This document shows, in pieces, positions 20,282 to 29,649 of a stretch of 64,000 nt of DNA (positions are counted from its first letter, which is position 1; every line of letters starts with the position of its first letter). Origin of the DNA: Rufibacter immobilis (lineage in GTDB: Bacteria; Bacteroidota; Bacteroidia; Cytophagales; Hymenobacteraceae); assembly GCF_003721565.1 (NCBI RefSeq), contig NZ_RJJE01000001.1:310001-374000 (forward strand), in the 5' to 3' direction. The position numbers were made by a program, and so were the translations under genes. The notes beneath the pieces were generated by a model that saw only the letters and a list, made by a program, of their open reading frames with translations, had not been told where the DNA came from and did no database searches.

Positions 20282-20846
20282 TGGTCTTGATTTTGTACTT
20301 TTACACTTGGGATAAAAATACCTATACGCAAATATAGAAATTAAATATACATAGGTACATACGAATATTTGGGCAGATGTTTACAGTACACAGCCCAAAC
20401 ATAATGCCAGGGATTCTCCATCCCTTTTTTGTTCTCTTTTAAATAGAACCTACTTCCCAACCTACCTCGTTTCTGGCAAAAAAGTTTTCGCTGAAGAGAT
20501 TTACAGCTATAGGTGGTTTCTTTGTTTACAATAGAGACACTTTTTTGCCCTACATAAAGCCAGCCTTACAGGGTTCAACCCAGACCTTGTTAAACGTAAA
20601 ATGAGGTGTTCTCCCTACCTGTAATAATGTGTCCAGTGAGGCTTCACTTGAAGATTCTGATTTTTCTTCCATTACTAAGTTAGTGTGGGACATTAAGTAA
20701 TGAACAGGAAAAAGTTGCGTACTAAGGAATAGGGCACAATTCTTTAATTTAGCCGTATTTTTGAGGCCGTAAGCTGTTTATCTAATCAATGCCTTCCCTA
20801 AAGTAGCCTGTTAAAAAGTAAAAGGTAGGACATTAAACAACTCTAT
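20282..20846. other. Divergent AT-rich intergenic region
   Basis: No gene is visible in these 565 bp between the sigma gene and a glycosyltransferase. It holds weak -7-like boxes in both directions (TATATTTG on the minus strand near 20330, TATTTTTG on the plus strand at 20756) and a small hairpin with a T-run at 20409-20431. Confidence 0.5.
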
Positions 20847-21719
20847 ATGCACCAATACCTTCTCTACCAAGCCTACGGCAAGGAGGAAATTCTCCAGGAA
20901 CTGGTATATTCTATTTATTCGCTCCTGAAACAGTACCAGGGTCAGCCTGCCTTTCAAGTGGTAGTCTTTACAGATAACAGCAACTACTTAGAACCCCTCC
21001 TTCCTTCCTGGGTGATTTACCAGAACATGTCAGCGGACCAAATTCAACAATGGCGCGGTGAGCTTGATTTTGTACACCGGGTAAAGATTATGGTTCTCCG
21101 GGACTTCATACAACAGCACGAGGGTACCGTTCTGTACTTAGACACAGATACAGTTATTACAGGCTCCCTTGATCATATTTTTTCTTTGCTGGAAGATGGC
21201 AAGTCCTATGTCATGCATGAGAATGAAGGCCCTATCTCATCCCGTAAAAACAGCATCTTTAAGAAAGTAGATACTTTTTTAAGAAATACGTCTACTGGTA
21301 TTTCACCAGATACTCCCATGAATAATGCAGGTGTTTTGGGGTTCAGGAGTTCTGATAAACAAATGTTAGATGATGTTCTGGCAACGACAGATCGTCTGTA
21401 TCAACTTTACCAGAAACATATCATAGAACAACTGGCTTTTTCGTTCCACATGAATAAGTTGGCGCAGAAACCTGTCTATACAGCTACCCAAGAAATTTTC
21501 CATTACTGGGACTTCAAAGAATTCAGAGGTGTTTTGAATGTTTTTTTCAGGCATTTCCAAGGGCAACGTTACCAGAGATTGGTGGAGCATATGGAGTTGA
21601 TACAACCCCAAAAACTGATTTTACCTAAACGAGCCTATGAATCGCTTCCCTTCTTCAGCAAAGCCTGGAGAAAGCTTAGCGGAAAGCTATGGAACATCCC
21701 ACCTTACCAACTCCCTTGA
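20847..21719 (+). CDS. Glycosyltransferase, GT8-like
   Basis: A 290-residue protein with no signal peptide. The DxD nucleotide-sugar motif appears in VLYLDTDTVITGSL near residue 95, and NNAGVLGF follows near residue 155, as in GT8/GT-A enzymes. The C-terminal region is basic and likely touches the membrane (FFSKAWRKLSGKLWNIPPY). It is the first of three co-directional glycosyltransferases, suggesting surface glycan or lipopolysaccharide core assembly. The acceptor and sugar are unknown. Confidence 0.8.
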   Translation: MHQYLLYQAYGKEEILQELVYSIYSLLKQYQGQPAFQVVVFTDNSNYLEPLLPSWVIYQNMSADQIQQWRGELDFVHRVKIMVLRDFIQQHEGTVLYLDTDTVITGSLDHIFSLLEDGKSYVMHENEGPISSRKNSIFKKVDTFLRNTSTGISPDTPMNNAGVLGFRSSDKQMLDDVLATTDRLYQLYQKHIIEQLAFSFHMNKLAQKPVYTATQEIFHYWDFKEFRGVLNVFFRHFQGQRYQRLVEHMELIQPQKLILPKRAYESLPFFSKAWRKLSGKLWNIPPYQLP

Positions 21720-21854
21720 TCTTCTTTAGTAGGTAACTGCACTGCCTATTGTTCTCTACAACGCCACATAGAGTCAAAATGTCTAATAAAGGCGCCCGGA
21801 AAGCAAGCGTGACCACCTTTAAATTACGTTTCTGCATTTTTACTTTCAATCTAC

Positions 21855-22622
21855 ATGCCTTCGTCCATTGCCGTAACCATATTGGCTAAAAACAGCCAGG
21901 AACATTTAGCCCGGTGCCTTACAGCTCTAACTGATTTCCCTGAAATTATTCTGCTGGACAACGGTTCTACTGATGATACCGTGGCTATTGCCGAGAGCTT
22001 TGCAAATGTGAAGGTTTTCCACTCACCCTTTATTGGATTTGGCCCCCTTAAGAACCTGGCCGCCTCTTACGCTACCCAAGACTGGATTCTGTCAATAGAC
22101 AGTGACGAAGTGCTCTCTCCGGCTTTGGCACAAAGTATTCTGCGACAGCCCTTAGACAAGCAGAAAGCATACAAATTTCTGCGTAAAAACTTTTATGGCA
22201 ACCGCCACATTAACGCATGCGGTTGGGAAAATGATTATGTCTTACGTCTGTACAATCGAAAAACCACCGGTTTCTCCCAAAGCGAAGTGCACGAAACAAT
22301 CCTTACGGAGCACGTAAAAGTTGAAACCCTGCCGGGGACAATGGACCATTACTCTTATCAGAATGCCACCCAGCTGGTACAGAAGATGAACTACTACTCT
22401 TCGCTTTTCGCGCAGGAACAACAAGGGAGAAAAAGCTCCTCGCCTTTTACCGCAGTTTACAAAGGCCTTTTCTCTTTTTTCCGGAATTACATACTCAAAC
22501 GGGGTATTCTTTACGGATCTGACGGTTTCCTGATCTCTGTCACCAACGCGCTGGGATCTTTCTACAAATACATGAAGCTGCATGAAGCTAACCAACGCTC
22601 ACGACAGAGAACAGAGGACTAA
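21855..22622 (+). CDS. Glycosyltransferase family 2, WaaE/KdtX-like
   Basis: A 255-residue GT-A fold enzyme. It opens with SIAVTILAKNSQEHLARCL, has LLDNGSTDDT near residue 35, and the DxD-like motif SIDSDEVLSP near residue 75. The W-N-D-Y segment ACGWENDYVLRLYNRKTTGF and the later HYSYQNATQLVQKMNYYS match WaaE/KdtX-like proteins that decorate the lipopolysaccharide core. It lies between two other glycosyltransferases. Substrates are inferred only from family resemblance. Confidence 0.85.
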   Translation: MPSSIAVTILAKNSQEHLARCLTALTDFPEIILLDNGSTDDTVAIAESFANVKVFHSPFIGFGPLKNLAASYATQDWILSIDSDEVLSPALAQSILRQPLDKQKAYKFLRKNFYGNRHINACGWENDYVLRLYNRKTTGFSQSEVHETILTEHVKVETLPGTMDHYSYQNATQLVQKMNYYSSLFAQEQQGRKSSSPFTAVYKGLFSFFRNYILKRGILYGSDGFLISVTNALGSFYKYMKLHEANQRSRQRTED

Positions 22623-22637
22623 TTCTATTTATCTCCT

Positions 22638-22672
22638 TTTGCCCATCAAAAACACAGATAATGTTACCTTTG
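22638..22672 (+). promoter_or_regulatory. Candidate promoter for the 22705 glycosyltransferase
   Basis: TTTG at 22638 and TACCTTTG at 22665 have a spacer of 23 bp, slightly longer than ideal. The predicted start lies about 25 bp before the ATG. Confidence 0.4.
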
Positions 22673-22704
22673 ATAAATTGCGACCTAACCGCGACTAACC
22701 TTTG

Positions 22705-23685
22705 ATGAAAATCCTGTTATCTATCCCCGAACACACCAAAACCATTCCTATGGGACGCTTTGTGGAGAAAGCCCTGCAACAGTTAGGCCATGAGGTGTAT
22801 GTGTTCAACTATGAAAGAGACAACCAGGTAGAGCGGCTCAGGGAGAAGATCAGTTACAAAAGTTTCCTGGCTTATAAAAACAATCAGGTGCTGGCATTGG
22901 TGAATACAGTCAAACCAGACTTGTTCTTCACCATCTACGGCAATAACCATGATGCCGGCACTATTGAAAAAATCAAACAGAAAGGGATTCTTACGGCTTG
23001 TTGGTGGTTAAACGATCCTTTTGACTTAGCCTACAAACATATTCCAGCCCATCTATATGATTATTTCTTCTCAAACAGCAGAGGCACCCAAGCAGTTTAC
23101 AAGCATTATCAGGTAAAGAATGCGTACTACCTACCAGTAGGCATAGATCCGTCAGTGCATCAACCGCAGCCAGGGGTAAAAAAGGAATATGACATTGTCT
23201 TCGCGGGAGACTGGCACCCCATCCGGGAAAAAGTGATCACGGAGTTGAGCCAGCATTTTTCTATTACCATGGCGGGGCCCTGGAAAAGGAAGATAGCCAA
23301 AGACTCACCCTTGCGCTCTAGCTTTGTAAACCAACGCTTCTTTACCCCTGCTGCCATGGCAGAACTGTTTAACAAAGCACATATTGTCTTCAACCTCCAT
23401 ACGTGGTATGGGCGTTGGCCCTATGGGGTAAATCCTAGACTATTTGAAGCCAGTGGCTGTGGCGCTTTCCAAATCAGTGACAACAAAGAAGAGATTAAAG
23501 ACCTGTATTTGCCAGGCAAGGAAATCATCTTGTATGACCGGGTAGAAGAAATTCCTGAACTATTTACCTACTACCTCAAACACCCTGCCGAAGGAGAGGC
23601 TATTGCAGCCCAGGCCTTGAAACGCACACTCCAATCACATACGTACGTGCACCGGATGCAGGAAATGCTGGACATTATCAGCTAA
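22705..23685 (+). CDS. CgeB-like glycosyltransferase (GT-B)
   Basis: A 326-residue protein. I choose the ATG at 22705 over the adjacent in-frame TTG. The N-terminal Rossmann half reads KILLSIPEHTKTIPMGRFVEKAL. The C-terminal half has the nucleotide-sugar-site region YGVNPRLFEASGCGAFQISD, typical of CgeB/Glyco_trans_1_2 proteins. The central GIDPSVHQPQ is also typical. It closes the glycosyltransferase group and converges on ahcY across a strong terminator. Confidence 0.82.
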   Translation: MKILLSIPEHTKTIPMGRFVEKALQQLGHEVYVFNYERDNQVERLREKISYKSFLAYKNNQVLALVNTVKPDLFFTIYGNNHDAGTIEKIKQKGILTACWWLNDPFDLAYKHIPAHLYDYFFSNSRGTQAVYKHYQVKNAYYLPVGIDPSVHQPQPGVKKEYDIVFAGDWHPIREKVITELSQHFSITMAGPWKRKIAKDSPLRSSFVNQRFFTPAAMAELFNKAHIVFNLHTWYGRWPYGVNPRLFEASGCGAFQISDNKEEIKDLYLPGKEIILYDRVEEIPELFTYYLKHPAEGEAIAAQALKRTLQSHTYVHRMQEMLDIIS

Positions 23686-23691
23686 AGAAAC

Positions 23692-23727
23692 AAAACGCCC
23701 GGCCTCTATACAGAAGCCGGGCGTTTT
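23692..23727. terminator. Bidirectional terminator between convergent genes
   Basis: AAAACGCCCGGC pairs with GCCGGGCGTTTT around a 12-base loop, between the glycosyltransferase and ahcY. Confidence 0.85.
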
Positions 23728-23735
23728 AAGCTTAA

Positions 23736-23760
23736 TTCCGGAAAAAGAGTCCCTAAACGG
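23736..23760. repeat. Half copy of the palindromic GTTTAG repeat
   Basis: Only the right arm is clear (ggaaaaagagtccctaaacgg). No good left arm precedes it; probably a decayed copy. Confidence 0.5.
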
Positions 23761-23767
23761 AAACTGC

Positions 23768-25075
23768 TTAGTAACGGTAGTATTCTGGTTTGAACGGTCC
23801 TTCCACTTCTACGCCAATGTAAGCGGCTTGCTCTGGAGAAAGTTCCTCCAGTTCCACACCAATCTTAGCAAGGTGCAGACGGGCAACCTTCTCATCCAGG
23901 TGTTTAGGCAGCGTGTATACTTTGTTCTCGTAGGCCTCCGCGTTTGTCCACAGCTCAATCTGGGCTAGCGTCTGGTTAGAGAAAGAGTTAGACATCACAA
24001 AAGATGGGTGACCAGTGGCGCAACCCAAGTTTACCAAACGACCTTCGGCTAATACAATGATATCTTTGCCGTTAATGGTGTACAGGTCTACCTGTGGCTT
24101 CACGGTATCTTTGGTGTGGCCGTAGTTCTCATTCAGCCAAGCCATGTCAATCTCGTTGTCAAAGTGACCGATGTTGCAGACAATGGTTTTGTCTTTCATG
24201 GCCTGGAAGTGCTCTGCCCGGATGATGTTGAAGTTACCAGTAGCGGTTACCACAATGTCGGCCTCCGGAATGGCGTTTTCCATTCTTCTCACGGCAAACC
24301 CGTCCATGGCGGCTTGCAGGGCGCAGATAGGGTCTATCTCAGTTACAATCACGCGGGCACCGGCACCACGCAACGAGGCGGCAGAACCTTTCCCAACGTC
24401 GCCGTAACCGGCCACCACAGCTACTTTACCGGCCATCATCACGTCGGTAGCTCTTCTGATGGAGTCTACCAATGATTCTTTACAGCCGTATTTGTTATCG
24501 AATTTAGATTTGGTCACGGAGTCGTTCACGTTGATAGCAGGAATCAACAGCGTGCCGTTCTTCATACGCTCATACAGACGGTGCACCCCGGTGGTAGTCT
24601 CTTCAGACAAACCTTTGATACCGGCGGCCAGCTCTGGATATTTATCAAACACCATGTTGGTCAGGTCACCACCATCGTCCAGGATCATGTTCAAGGGCTG
24701 ACGGTCTTCCCCGAAGAAAAGCGTCTGCTCAATGCACCAGTCGAACTCCTCGGCGTTCATTCCCTTCCAGGCGTACACAGAGATACCGGCGGCGGCAATA
24801 GCGGCGGCGGCATGGTCCTGGGTGGAGAAGATGTTGCAGGAAGACCAGGTTACCTCGGCCCCCAGGGCTACCAGCGTTTCAATCAACACGGCGGTCTGGA
24901 TAGTCATGTGCAAGCAACCGGCAATACGCGCGCCCGCCAGTGGTTGGCTAGGGCCGTACTCTTCCCGTATCGCCATCAGGCCAGGCATCTCAGCCTCAGC
25001 CAGTTTTATTTCTTTTCTTCCCCACTCAGCCAGGGAAATATCTTTTACTTTGTACTTCTGATAGGTTTCTACCAT
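23768..25075 (-). CDS. ahcY: S-adenosylhomocysteine hydrolase
   Basis: A 435-residue NAD-dependent enzyme that splits S-adenosylhomocysteine into adenosine and homocysteine, keeping methylation reactions running. The substrate domain includes [15 protein letters not shown] and [17 protein letters not shown]. The NAD-binding loop is [20 protein letters not shown] and the C-terminus ends KPEYYRY as in other members. It appears monocistronic, with hairpins on the glycosyltransferase side. Confidence 0.98.
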   Translation of the reverse strand: MVETYQKYKVKDISLAEWGRKEIKLAEAEMPGLMAIREEYGPSQPLAGARIAGCLHMTIQTAVLIETLVALGAEVTWSSCNIFSTQDHAAAAIAAAGISVYAWKGMNAEEFDWCIEQTLFFGEDRQPLNMILDDGGDLTNMVFDKYPELAAGIKGLSEETTTGVHRLYERMKNGTLLIPAINVNDSVTKSKFDNKYGCKESLVDSIRRATDVMMAGKVAVVAGYGDVGKGSAASLRGAGARVIVTEIDPICALQAAMDGFAVRRMENAIPEADIVVTATGNFNIIRAEHFQAMKDKTIVCNIGHFDNEIDMAWLNENYGHTKDTVKPQVDLYTINGKDIIVLAEGRLVNLGCATGHPSFVMSNSFSNQTLAQIELWTNAEAYENKVYTLPKHLDEKVARLHLAKIGVELEELSPEQAAYIGVEVEGPFKPEYYRY

Positions 25076-25150
25076 GGTAGTTCAACTTTTTTATATAGAA
25101 CCGCAAAGGTACGCAATAAGTTTATCATCCTCAATTATCTGCCCATGAGC

Positions 25151-25188
25151 CGTTTTGGGCCTAATTCCTGAAAAACAGCCCCTAAACG
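25151..25188. repeat. Palindromic GTTTAG repeat
   Basis: Left arm cgttttgggcctaattcc, right arm gaaaaacagcccctaaacg. The left arm has drifted; the right arm matches consensus. It lies downstream of the DUF4397 gene. Confidence 0.75.
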
Positions 25189-25189
25189 C

Positions 25190-25221
25190 CAGGAGGCCTG
25201 CTCAACAAGCAGACCTCCCGG
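25190..25221 (-). terminator. Terminator-like hairpin after the DUF4397 gene
   Basis: Arms aggaggcctgct and agcagacctcc around caaca. The T-tract is poor, so efficiency is uncertain. Confidence 0.6.
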
Positions 25222-25242
25222 AACAGTGATATAGAAAAGCTC

Positions 25243-25941
25243 TTATCTGTTAACGATCACTTCGGCACCCAAGGTATTGGTGTTACCTGCCGGTGGGTTC
25301 AAGAACCCTTTGGCGAAGATGGTGTAAATCTTGCCCGCCTGTAGGTTCACGGTGGCCGTCACGGCGTTGACATCAGTACCTACGGGCTGCACCAGCAGGG
25401 TATAGCTGCCGCCGTCTACCGGGGTGAACGCCGTAGATCCTTTGAATGCGATGTTAGAAAACAAGTTGCTGTTGGTAGCCTGCACCACCACGTCTACGTT
25501 AGGCGCATCTGGTGAGAGGTGAATAAACCGGACATGGGCTTTGCCCGAGGCCGGGGCGGCCAGATTGTCTTCCACCACCACGGCTCCAATGCTGGCGAGC
25601 GGCTCGGCGGCAAACACAGAGTAGTTCTTATCTGCGGCTAGGTTGAGATTGGCATCTATGACCGCGCTGGCGGCACTGGTACCGGCAGGGGCTACTTTCA
25701 CGTTTCGGTTACCGGCGTTCAGTTGCACATACCCTGTGTTCATTGGGTACATTAAGGCTGCGCTATTGGCTTTGGTACCGTCTACATACAAATCAACGGC
25801 GGGAGCGTTGGGGGCGGCGTGCACTACCATCACATTGGCTTTCTGCTCCATGGCCATAGCATCGTCATCGTCGTCATCGCAACTGGTGAGTACTAATGCT
25901 GGCAACACGGCCAGTAAGCTGAGTTTCATCCATTTTTTCAT
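25243..25941 (-). CDS. DUF4397 domain lipoprotein
   Basis: A 232-residue secreted protein. The signal peptide MKKWMKLSLLAVLPALVL ends in the lipobox TSC, and an Asp run (CDDDDDDA) follows, consistent with a surface-directed lipoprotein in Bacteroidota. Two repeats of a beta domain are visible (ANVMVVHAAPNAPAVDLYVD and AHVRFIHLSPDAPNVDVVV), the DUF4397 pattern. The function is unknown; such proteins are often adhesive or envelope-associated. It is divergent from the 26098 methyltransferase. Confidence 0.88.
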   Translation of the reverse strand: MKKWMKLSLLAVLPALVLTSCDDDDDDAMAMEQKANVMVVHAAPNAPAVDLYVDGTKANSAALMYPMNTGYVQLNAGNRNVKVAPAGTSAASAVIDANLNLAADKNYSVFAAEPLASIGAVVVEDNLAAPASGKAHVRFIHLSPDAPNVDVVVQATNSNLFSNIAFKGSTAFTPVDGGSYTLLVQPVGTDVNAVTATVNLQAGKIYTIFAKGFLNPPAGNTNTLGAEVIVNR

Positions 25942-26097
25942 AGCAGTTAAGAGTAAGGTTAATTAATGTACATACATATAATCAACCGCCAACCTAGCTG
26001 CTTGTTTAAAGGATCAGCCGATTTTTCTGGAAAAATTCGATCTGGCGAGCTTCTACGCCAATTCTGTATCTTTACATTTTACTTCAGACAGTCCGGT

Positions 26098-27285
26098 ATG
26101 CGTGTTTTTTCTCTTGAGGAGCAGGAATTCATCTTTCAACACCTACAGCAGGACCCCGCGCAACTGATGTTGCAGGCTAAGCGGTTTCCGCATTTGCCCA
26201 TGCAGGAGTTGGTGTCCCAGATCAAAGCCCGGCAGAAGGCCTTACAGAAATTACCCACCTGGGCGCAAAACCCGGCGGTGGTGTTTCCGGTGATGCTGTC
26301 GCTGGAGCAGAGTTCCTCTGAAGTAACCGCCGCCTATAAAGCGCAACTGGTACAGGGCCAGACATTGGCAGATCTGACCGGTGGCCTGGGTGTAGACAGC
26401 TTTCATTTCTCCAGGCAGTTTGCCCAGGTCACGCACGTGGAGCAGAACGCAGAACTGCAGCAAATTGCCCAATACAATTTCCAGCTATTGGGTGCCTCCA
26501 ACATCAAAAGTGTGAACATTGCGGCCGAGGATTTTCTACATCAGTTAGAAGCACCGCTGGACGTGATCTACCTGGATCCGGCCCGCCGCGGCCACAGCCA
26601 GGAGCGTGTGCACCTGCTCCAGGACTGCGAGCCAGATGTGCTGCGCCTGCTTCCGGTGCTGCGGCAGAAAGCCCGGTACGTGCTGTTCAAGACCGCCCCC
26701 ATGCTGGACCTGGACCTGGCACTACAGGAACTAAAGGAGGTGGTGCGGGTGTGGATTGTGGCCGTGCAGAACGAAGTGAAGGAAGTACTGTATCTTATTC
26801 CGGCCGAAGCGCCCCAGGAGGCTCCCCTCATCACTGCCGTAAATCTGAGGCCGGGGCAGGAGCCGCTGGAAGTTTCCTTTACCCAGCCGGACGAAGAAAA
26901 CGCGCAGGCAACGTACGCAGAGCCCCAACGCTATTTGTATGAGCCTAACACCGCCTTGCTGAAGGCAGGAGCCTTTAAATGGCTATCAGTAGAATACAAG
27001 CTCCATAAGCTCCATCGCAACAGCCATCTGTACACTTCCATAGAACTCTGCGAGACATTCCCCGGCCGGATCTTTGAAATCATTGCCCAACCCAAGGCTA
27101 ACGCCAAGGAGCTGCATAAACTTCTACCCCAGAAGAAAGCCAACATCACCGTCAGGAACTATCCGCTCACGGTGGCACAGCTGCGGGAGAAGGTAAAGTT
27201 GAAAGAAGGCGGCTCTGATTATCTGTTCGCGACCACAGATCTGCACAACAAACCTCTGCTGCTACTCTGCCAAAAGGTAAACTGA
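26098..27285 (+). CDS. SAM-dependent methyltransferase, PG_1098/THUMP-like family
   Basis: A 395-residue protein starting MRVFSLEEQEFIFQHL at 26098; the longer in-frame reading from 25966 has unconvincing sequence. The SAM-binding motif I is LADLTGGLGVDSFHFSR, followed by NAELQQIAQYNF and YLDPARRG, a DPxR-like catalytic motif. The C-terminal KANITVRNYPLTVAQLREK matches a THUMP-like ferredoxin-fold module. This family (PG_1098 of Porphyromonas) probably methylates RNA, but its target is not established. Confidence 0.85.
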   Translation: MRVFSLEEQEFIFQHLQQDPAQLMLQAKRFPHLPMQELVSQIKARQKALQKLPTWAQNPAVVFPVMLSLEQSSSEVTAAYKAQLVQGQTLADLTGGLGVDSFHFSRQFAQVTHVEQNAELQQIAQYNFQLLGASNIKSVNIAAEDFLHQLEAPLDVIYLDPARRGHSQERVHLLQDCEPDVLRLLPVLRQKARYVLFKTAPMLDLDLALQELKEVVRVWIVAVQNEVKEVLYLIPAEAPQEAPLITAVNLRPGQEPLEVSFTQPDEENAQATYAEPQRYLYEPNTALLKAGAFKWLSVEYKLHKLHRNSHLYTSIELCETFPGRIFEIIAQPKANAKELHKLLPQKKANITVRNYPLTVAQLREKVKLKEGGSDYLFATTDLHNKPLLLLCQKVN

Positions 27286-27290
27286 CCCTT

Positions 27291-27332
27291 TCCGTTTAGC
27301 GCCTTATTTTGGAAAAAGAGCCCCTAAACGGA
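27291..27332. repeat. Palindromic GTTTAG repeat
   Basis: Arms tccgtttagcgccttatttt and aaaaagagcccctaaacgga, between convergent genes; imperfect inner stem. Confidence 0.8.
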
Positions 27333-27407
27333 AGCTCCTGCCTTGGCGCCAGCGGGCGCTTACGCCAGAAATGCCTTAACTGATAATCAGCCATTGACAA
27401 TCCATAA

Positions 27408-28028
27408 TTAATACTTCGGGTTGGCTTTGCTCACCCATTTGCTGCCCTTCAGACTGAACCGCCACGGCAAGAGCGCGTCTGCCCCGGCGTAGGCTACCCC
27501 TACTCTGGGTCCGCTCACAATGTCTTCCTCGGGCACTTGTGTTCCGCGGTCTTCCAGCCAAATCTGGGAATCCGATAAACTGGTGCCGTTGTGTTGGGTA
27601 GAGATGCCCAGCGCCTGCGTAACCAAGCCAGGGCCCGCGGTAAGCCGAGGCTCTATCTTTGTTAAACCTCGGCGGAGCTTCATTTCTTCCAGGCCTTCGG
27701 TAGGTTCAATGGCCCTGATGAGCACGGCATCGGCGGTGCCTTCCACGTTGGTCACAATGTTGAACAGGGAGTAAATGCCGTAGATGAGGTATACATACGC
27801 CACACCGCCCTGAGCGTACATGATCTGGGTGCGCTTGGTTCTACGGCCCAGGTGGGCATGGCAGGCGGCATCGTTCAGGCCAGAATAGGCTTCGGTCTCC
27901 ACAATCATGCCGCCGGTGAGCACGCCGTCAAAACAGGAAAAGAAGTATTTGCCAATGAGGCTATGGGCAATGGACACCACATCTGGGCCGGTGTAAAAGC
28001 TTTCCGGGAGTTTCTGCTGAACAGCCAT
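27408..28028 (-). CDS. 3-methyladenine DNA glycosylase (AAG/MPG family)
   Basis: A 206-residue base-excision repair enzyme. The family core is intact: ARLLIGK-like start (AHSLIGKYFF), the catalytic-site segment GMIVETEAYSGLNDAACHA, then AYVYLIYGIYSLFNIVT and AVLIRAIEP. The Glu in VETEAY is the expected activator of the nucleophilic water. It begins 3 bp after the stop of the 28493 lipoprotein gene, so the two may be co-transcribed. Confidence 0.93.
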   Translation of the reverse strand: MAVQQKLPESFYTGPDVVSIAHSLIGKYFFSCFDGVLTGGMIVETEAYSGLNDAACHAHLGRRTKRTQIMYAQGGVAYVYLIYGIYSLFNIVTNVEGTADAVLIRAIEPTEGLEEMKLRRGLTKIEPRLTAGPGLVTQALGISTQHNGTSLSDSQIWLEDRGTQVPEEDIVSGPRVGVAYAGADALLPWRFSLKGSKWVSKANPKY

Positions 28029-28031
28029 GTT

Positions 28032-28493
28032 TTATTTCTGCTTAACGAACACCTCGGTAGCGCCGTCTACAATAATATTACTGACCACCAGCGTATTCTC
28101 GCCGCAGAACCAGAACTGGTACCCCACCGGCGGCAGGCTCTGCCCTACCACATTGAAGGGCTGCCGCTTCCCCTGTAATTTACCGTTCACGTACTCTTCA
28201 TACTCCCCGTTGGCAAAGAACGTGAGGGTTTTGGTGTAGCCCATCTGCTCCCCGGTCAGGAATTCATCTTCCTTCACGCCCACGTAGTTAGACTGGATGC
28301 CCCGCAGTTCCCATTTACCCACAAGCCACTCCGCCGCGGTAGCCGGATCTGTGGAGGTGAACTCGCAGAGCGTTACCGGCGTGGTATCTCCCGCATTCTC
28401 CGCAGAAGAACCGTTCTGGGGTTTGTCTCCGTTGGTTTGGCAGGCAGCCAACAGTACGGTTAAGATCAGGGCGGCAGGAAACAGCTTCTTCAT
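28032..28493 (-). CDS. Small lipoprotein of unknown function
   Basis: A 153-residue exported protein. MKKLFPAALILTVLLAAC is a lipoprotein signal with lipobox LAAC; the start at 28493 is chosen over an upstream Met because it gives the canonical signal. The mature part contains WLVGKWELRGIQSNYVG and LTFFANGEYEEYVNGK, resembling lipocalin-like domains of Bacteroidota, though this is only a resemblance. It sits directly upstream of the DNA glycosylase gene. Confidence 0.75.
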   Translation of the reverse strand: MKKLFPAALILTVLLAACQTNGDKPQNGSSAENAGDTTPVTLCEFTSTDPATAAEWLVGKWELRGIQSNYVGVKEDEFLTGEQMGYTKTLTFFANGEYEEYVNGKLQGKRQPFNVVGQSLPPVGYQFWFCGENTLVVSNIIVDGATEVFVKQK

Positions 28494-28583
28494 GGCAACA
28501 GCAGTCATTTAGGTAGGAACGGCAAGAAAGCGAAAAGAAACACACCGCGCCACGCCCAGCAAGGGAGCAGCGCGGTGTGAAGT

Positions 28584-29243
28584 TTAGCGTTTTTTCTCCA
28601 CCGCCTTCTGAATGTTGAAGTAAACCTCCGTGAGGTTGAGTTTATTGGGCGTTTGCAGGCTCACCAGGTCATATTTGTTTTCTACCAACTGCGGCCGGCC
28701 TTTCTGCCGAAGCCCCACCACGGTTAAAAACATATACTCATCGCGCGGCGCGTTGAGGACCACCGCGGTTTCTTTGGACCTGCCGTTACCGCTGGCCTTA
28801 ATGGCCGCCATAAGCCCTTCAAACTTGGTGAGCCATTTCTTGCTCTCCACCTGGTTATTCATCTCGCCGTAGGCCATGTGCATAAGATACATCACGTCCA
28901 GGTTGAAGGGGTCTTTGGCCAGCAGGGTCTTGCCGGTGCTGATAATCTCAGGGAACCGCTCGTACAGCAACATCTCGTTCAGGGCATCGGACTTGTCATT
29001 AGGTTTGTGGGGAGCGTAGCCGGGCTGCATGGTCCAGCCGTAGTAGAGGTGCTTGTACTCGTCAACGGTCAGTTTGTTGTCGTTGGCGTGGTAGCGCTTC
29101 AACAAGTTGGGGTAATACATCCGTGATTTGGGCGAGGTCACTTCTTTGCGGATGGCGTCATAGTTGATTTTGGAAACCACCTGCGCCTCCCCGGCAAATC
29201 CTAAACCCAGGCACAGCACACTTAGCAGCAAAATTTTTTTCAT
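28584..29243 (-). CDS. DUF4919 domain exported protein (copy 1)
   Basis: A 219-residue protein with signal peptide MKKILLLSVLCLGLGFAGEAQ; the start at 29243 is chosen for this reason. The mature region has YYPNLLKRYHANDNKLTVDEYKHLYYGWT split by short gaps, NLDVMYLMHMAYGE and DEYMFLTVVGL, which define the DUF4919 family. No catalytic residues are recognisable. A paralogue lies upstream at 29650-30390, about 35-40% alike by eye, pointing to tandem duplication. Confidence 0.82.
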   Translation of the reverse strand: MKKILLLSVLCLGLGFAGEAQVVSKINYDAIRKEVTSPKSRMYYPNLLKRYHANDNKLTVDEYKHLYYGWTMQPGYAPHKPNDKSDALNEMLLYERFPEIISTGKTLLAKDPFNLDVMYLMHMAYGEMNNQVESKKWLTKFEGLMAAIKASGNGRSKETAVVLNAPRDEYMFLTVVGLRQKGRPQLVENKYDLVSLQTPNKLNLTEVYFNIQKAVEKKR

Positions 29244-29350
29244 GGATTGTTCAGAAAAGTAACACGGCAAGCCGATTGCAAATACAGTGCTAAAAACTGT
29301 AGCCCCGCTAAAAAGTTGCGTACGCGCTGCCGCTCCCCTTTCTGCCGGCT

Positions 29351-29388
29351 TCCGTTTAGCGCCCGTTTTTTCTAAAACAACGCCAAAC
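29351..29388. repeat. Degenerate palindromic GTTTAG repeat
   Basis: Left arm tccgtttagcgcccgttttt is near consensus; the right arm (aaaacaacgccaaac) has decayed. Confidence 0.55.
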
Positions 29389-29598
29389 CAGATCGCCTTC
29401 GCGCCATCTCAGCCCAAATTAATTCACTGAGCTTCAAATGGTATTCTTTCCACCACTTCCAAAGAGGTAACCAATATTGTGCCGCTGCTCTTCTAAAGCA
29501 AGTTGGCGGTGCAGAAGTCTTTTCATGTTTAAAATTCTTCCAGTTCTAAAAAAATAAAAGTCTGGCAGCGCACCACTACCAGACTCCGTATGAAAAAC

Positions 29599-29648
29599 GA
29601 AATGCGTTTAGGGGCTGTTTTTCCAAAAACGGCCCCTAAACGCATTTC
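29599..29648. repeat. Palindromic GTTTAG repeat
   Basis: Near-perfect: GAAATGCGTTTAGGGGC and its complement flank an inner GTTTTT-CC-AAAAAC with one mismatch. The outer GAAATG pairs with CATTTC, a flank unique to this copy. Confidence 0.92.
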
Positions 29649-29649
29649 A

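Larger units (their letters stand above)
29244..29649. other. Gene-free spacer between the DUF4919 paralogues
   Basis: These 406 bp contain two copies of the palindromic repeat and no credible gene. No clear promoter was identified. Confidence 0.6.

Noticed and set aside
20409-20431. Terminator upstream of the glycosyltransferase
   Set aside because: A 6-bp stem with a T-run exists, but no gene ends upstream on the plus strand; probably incidental.
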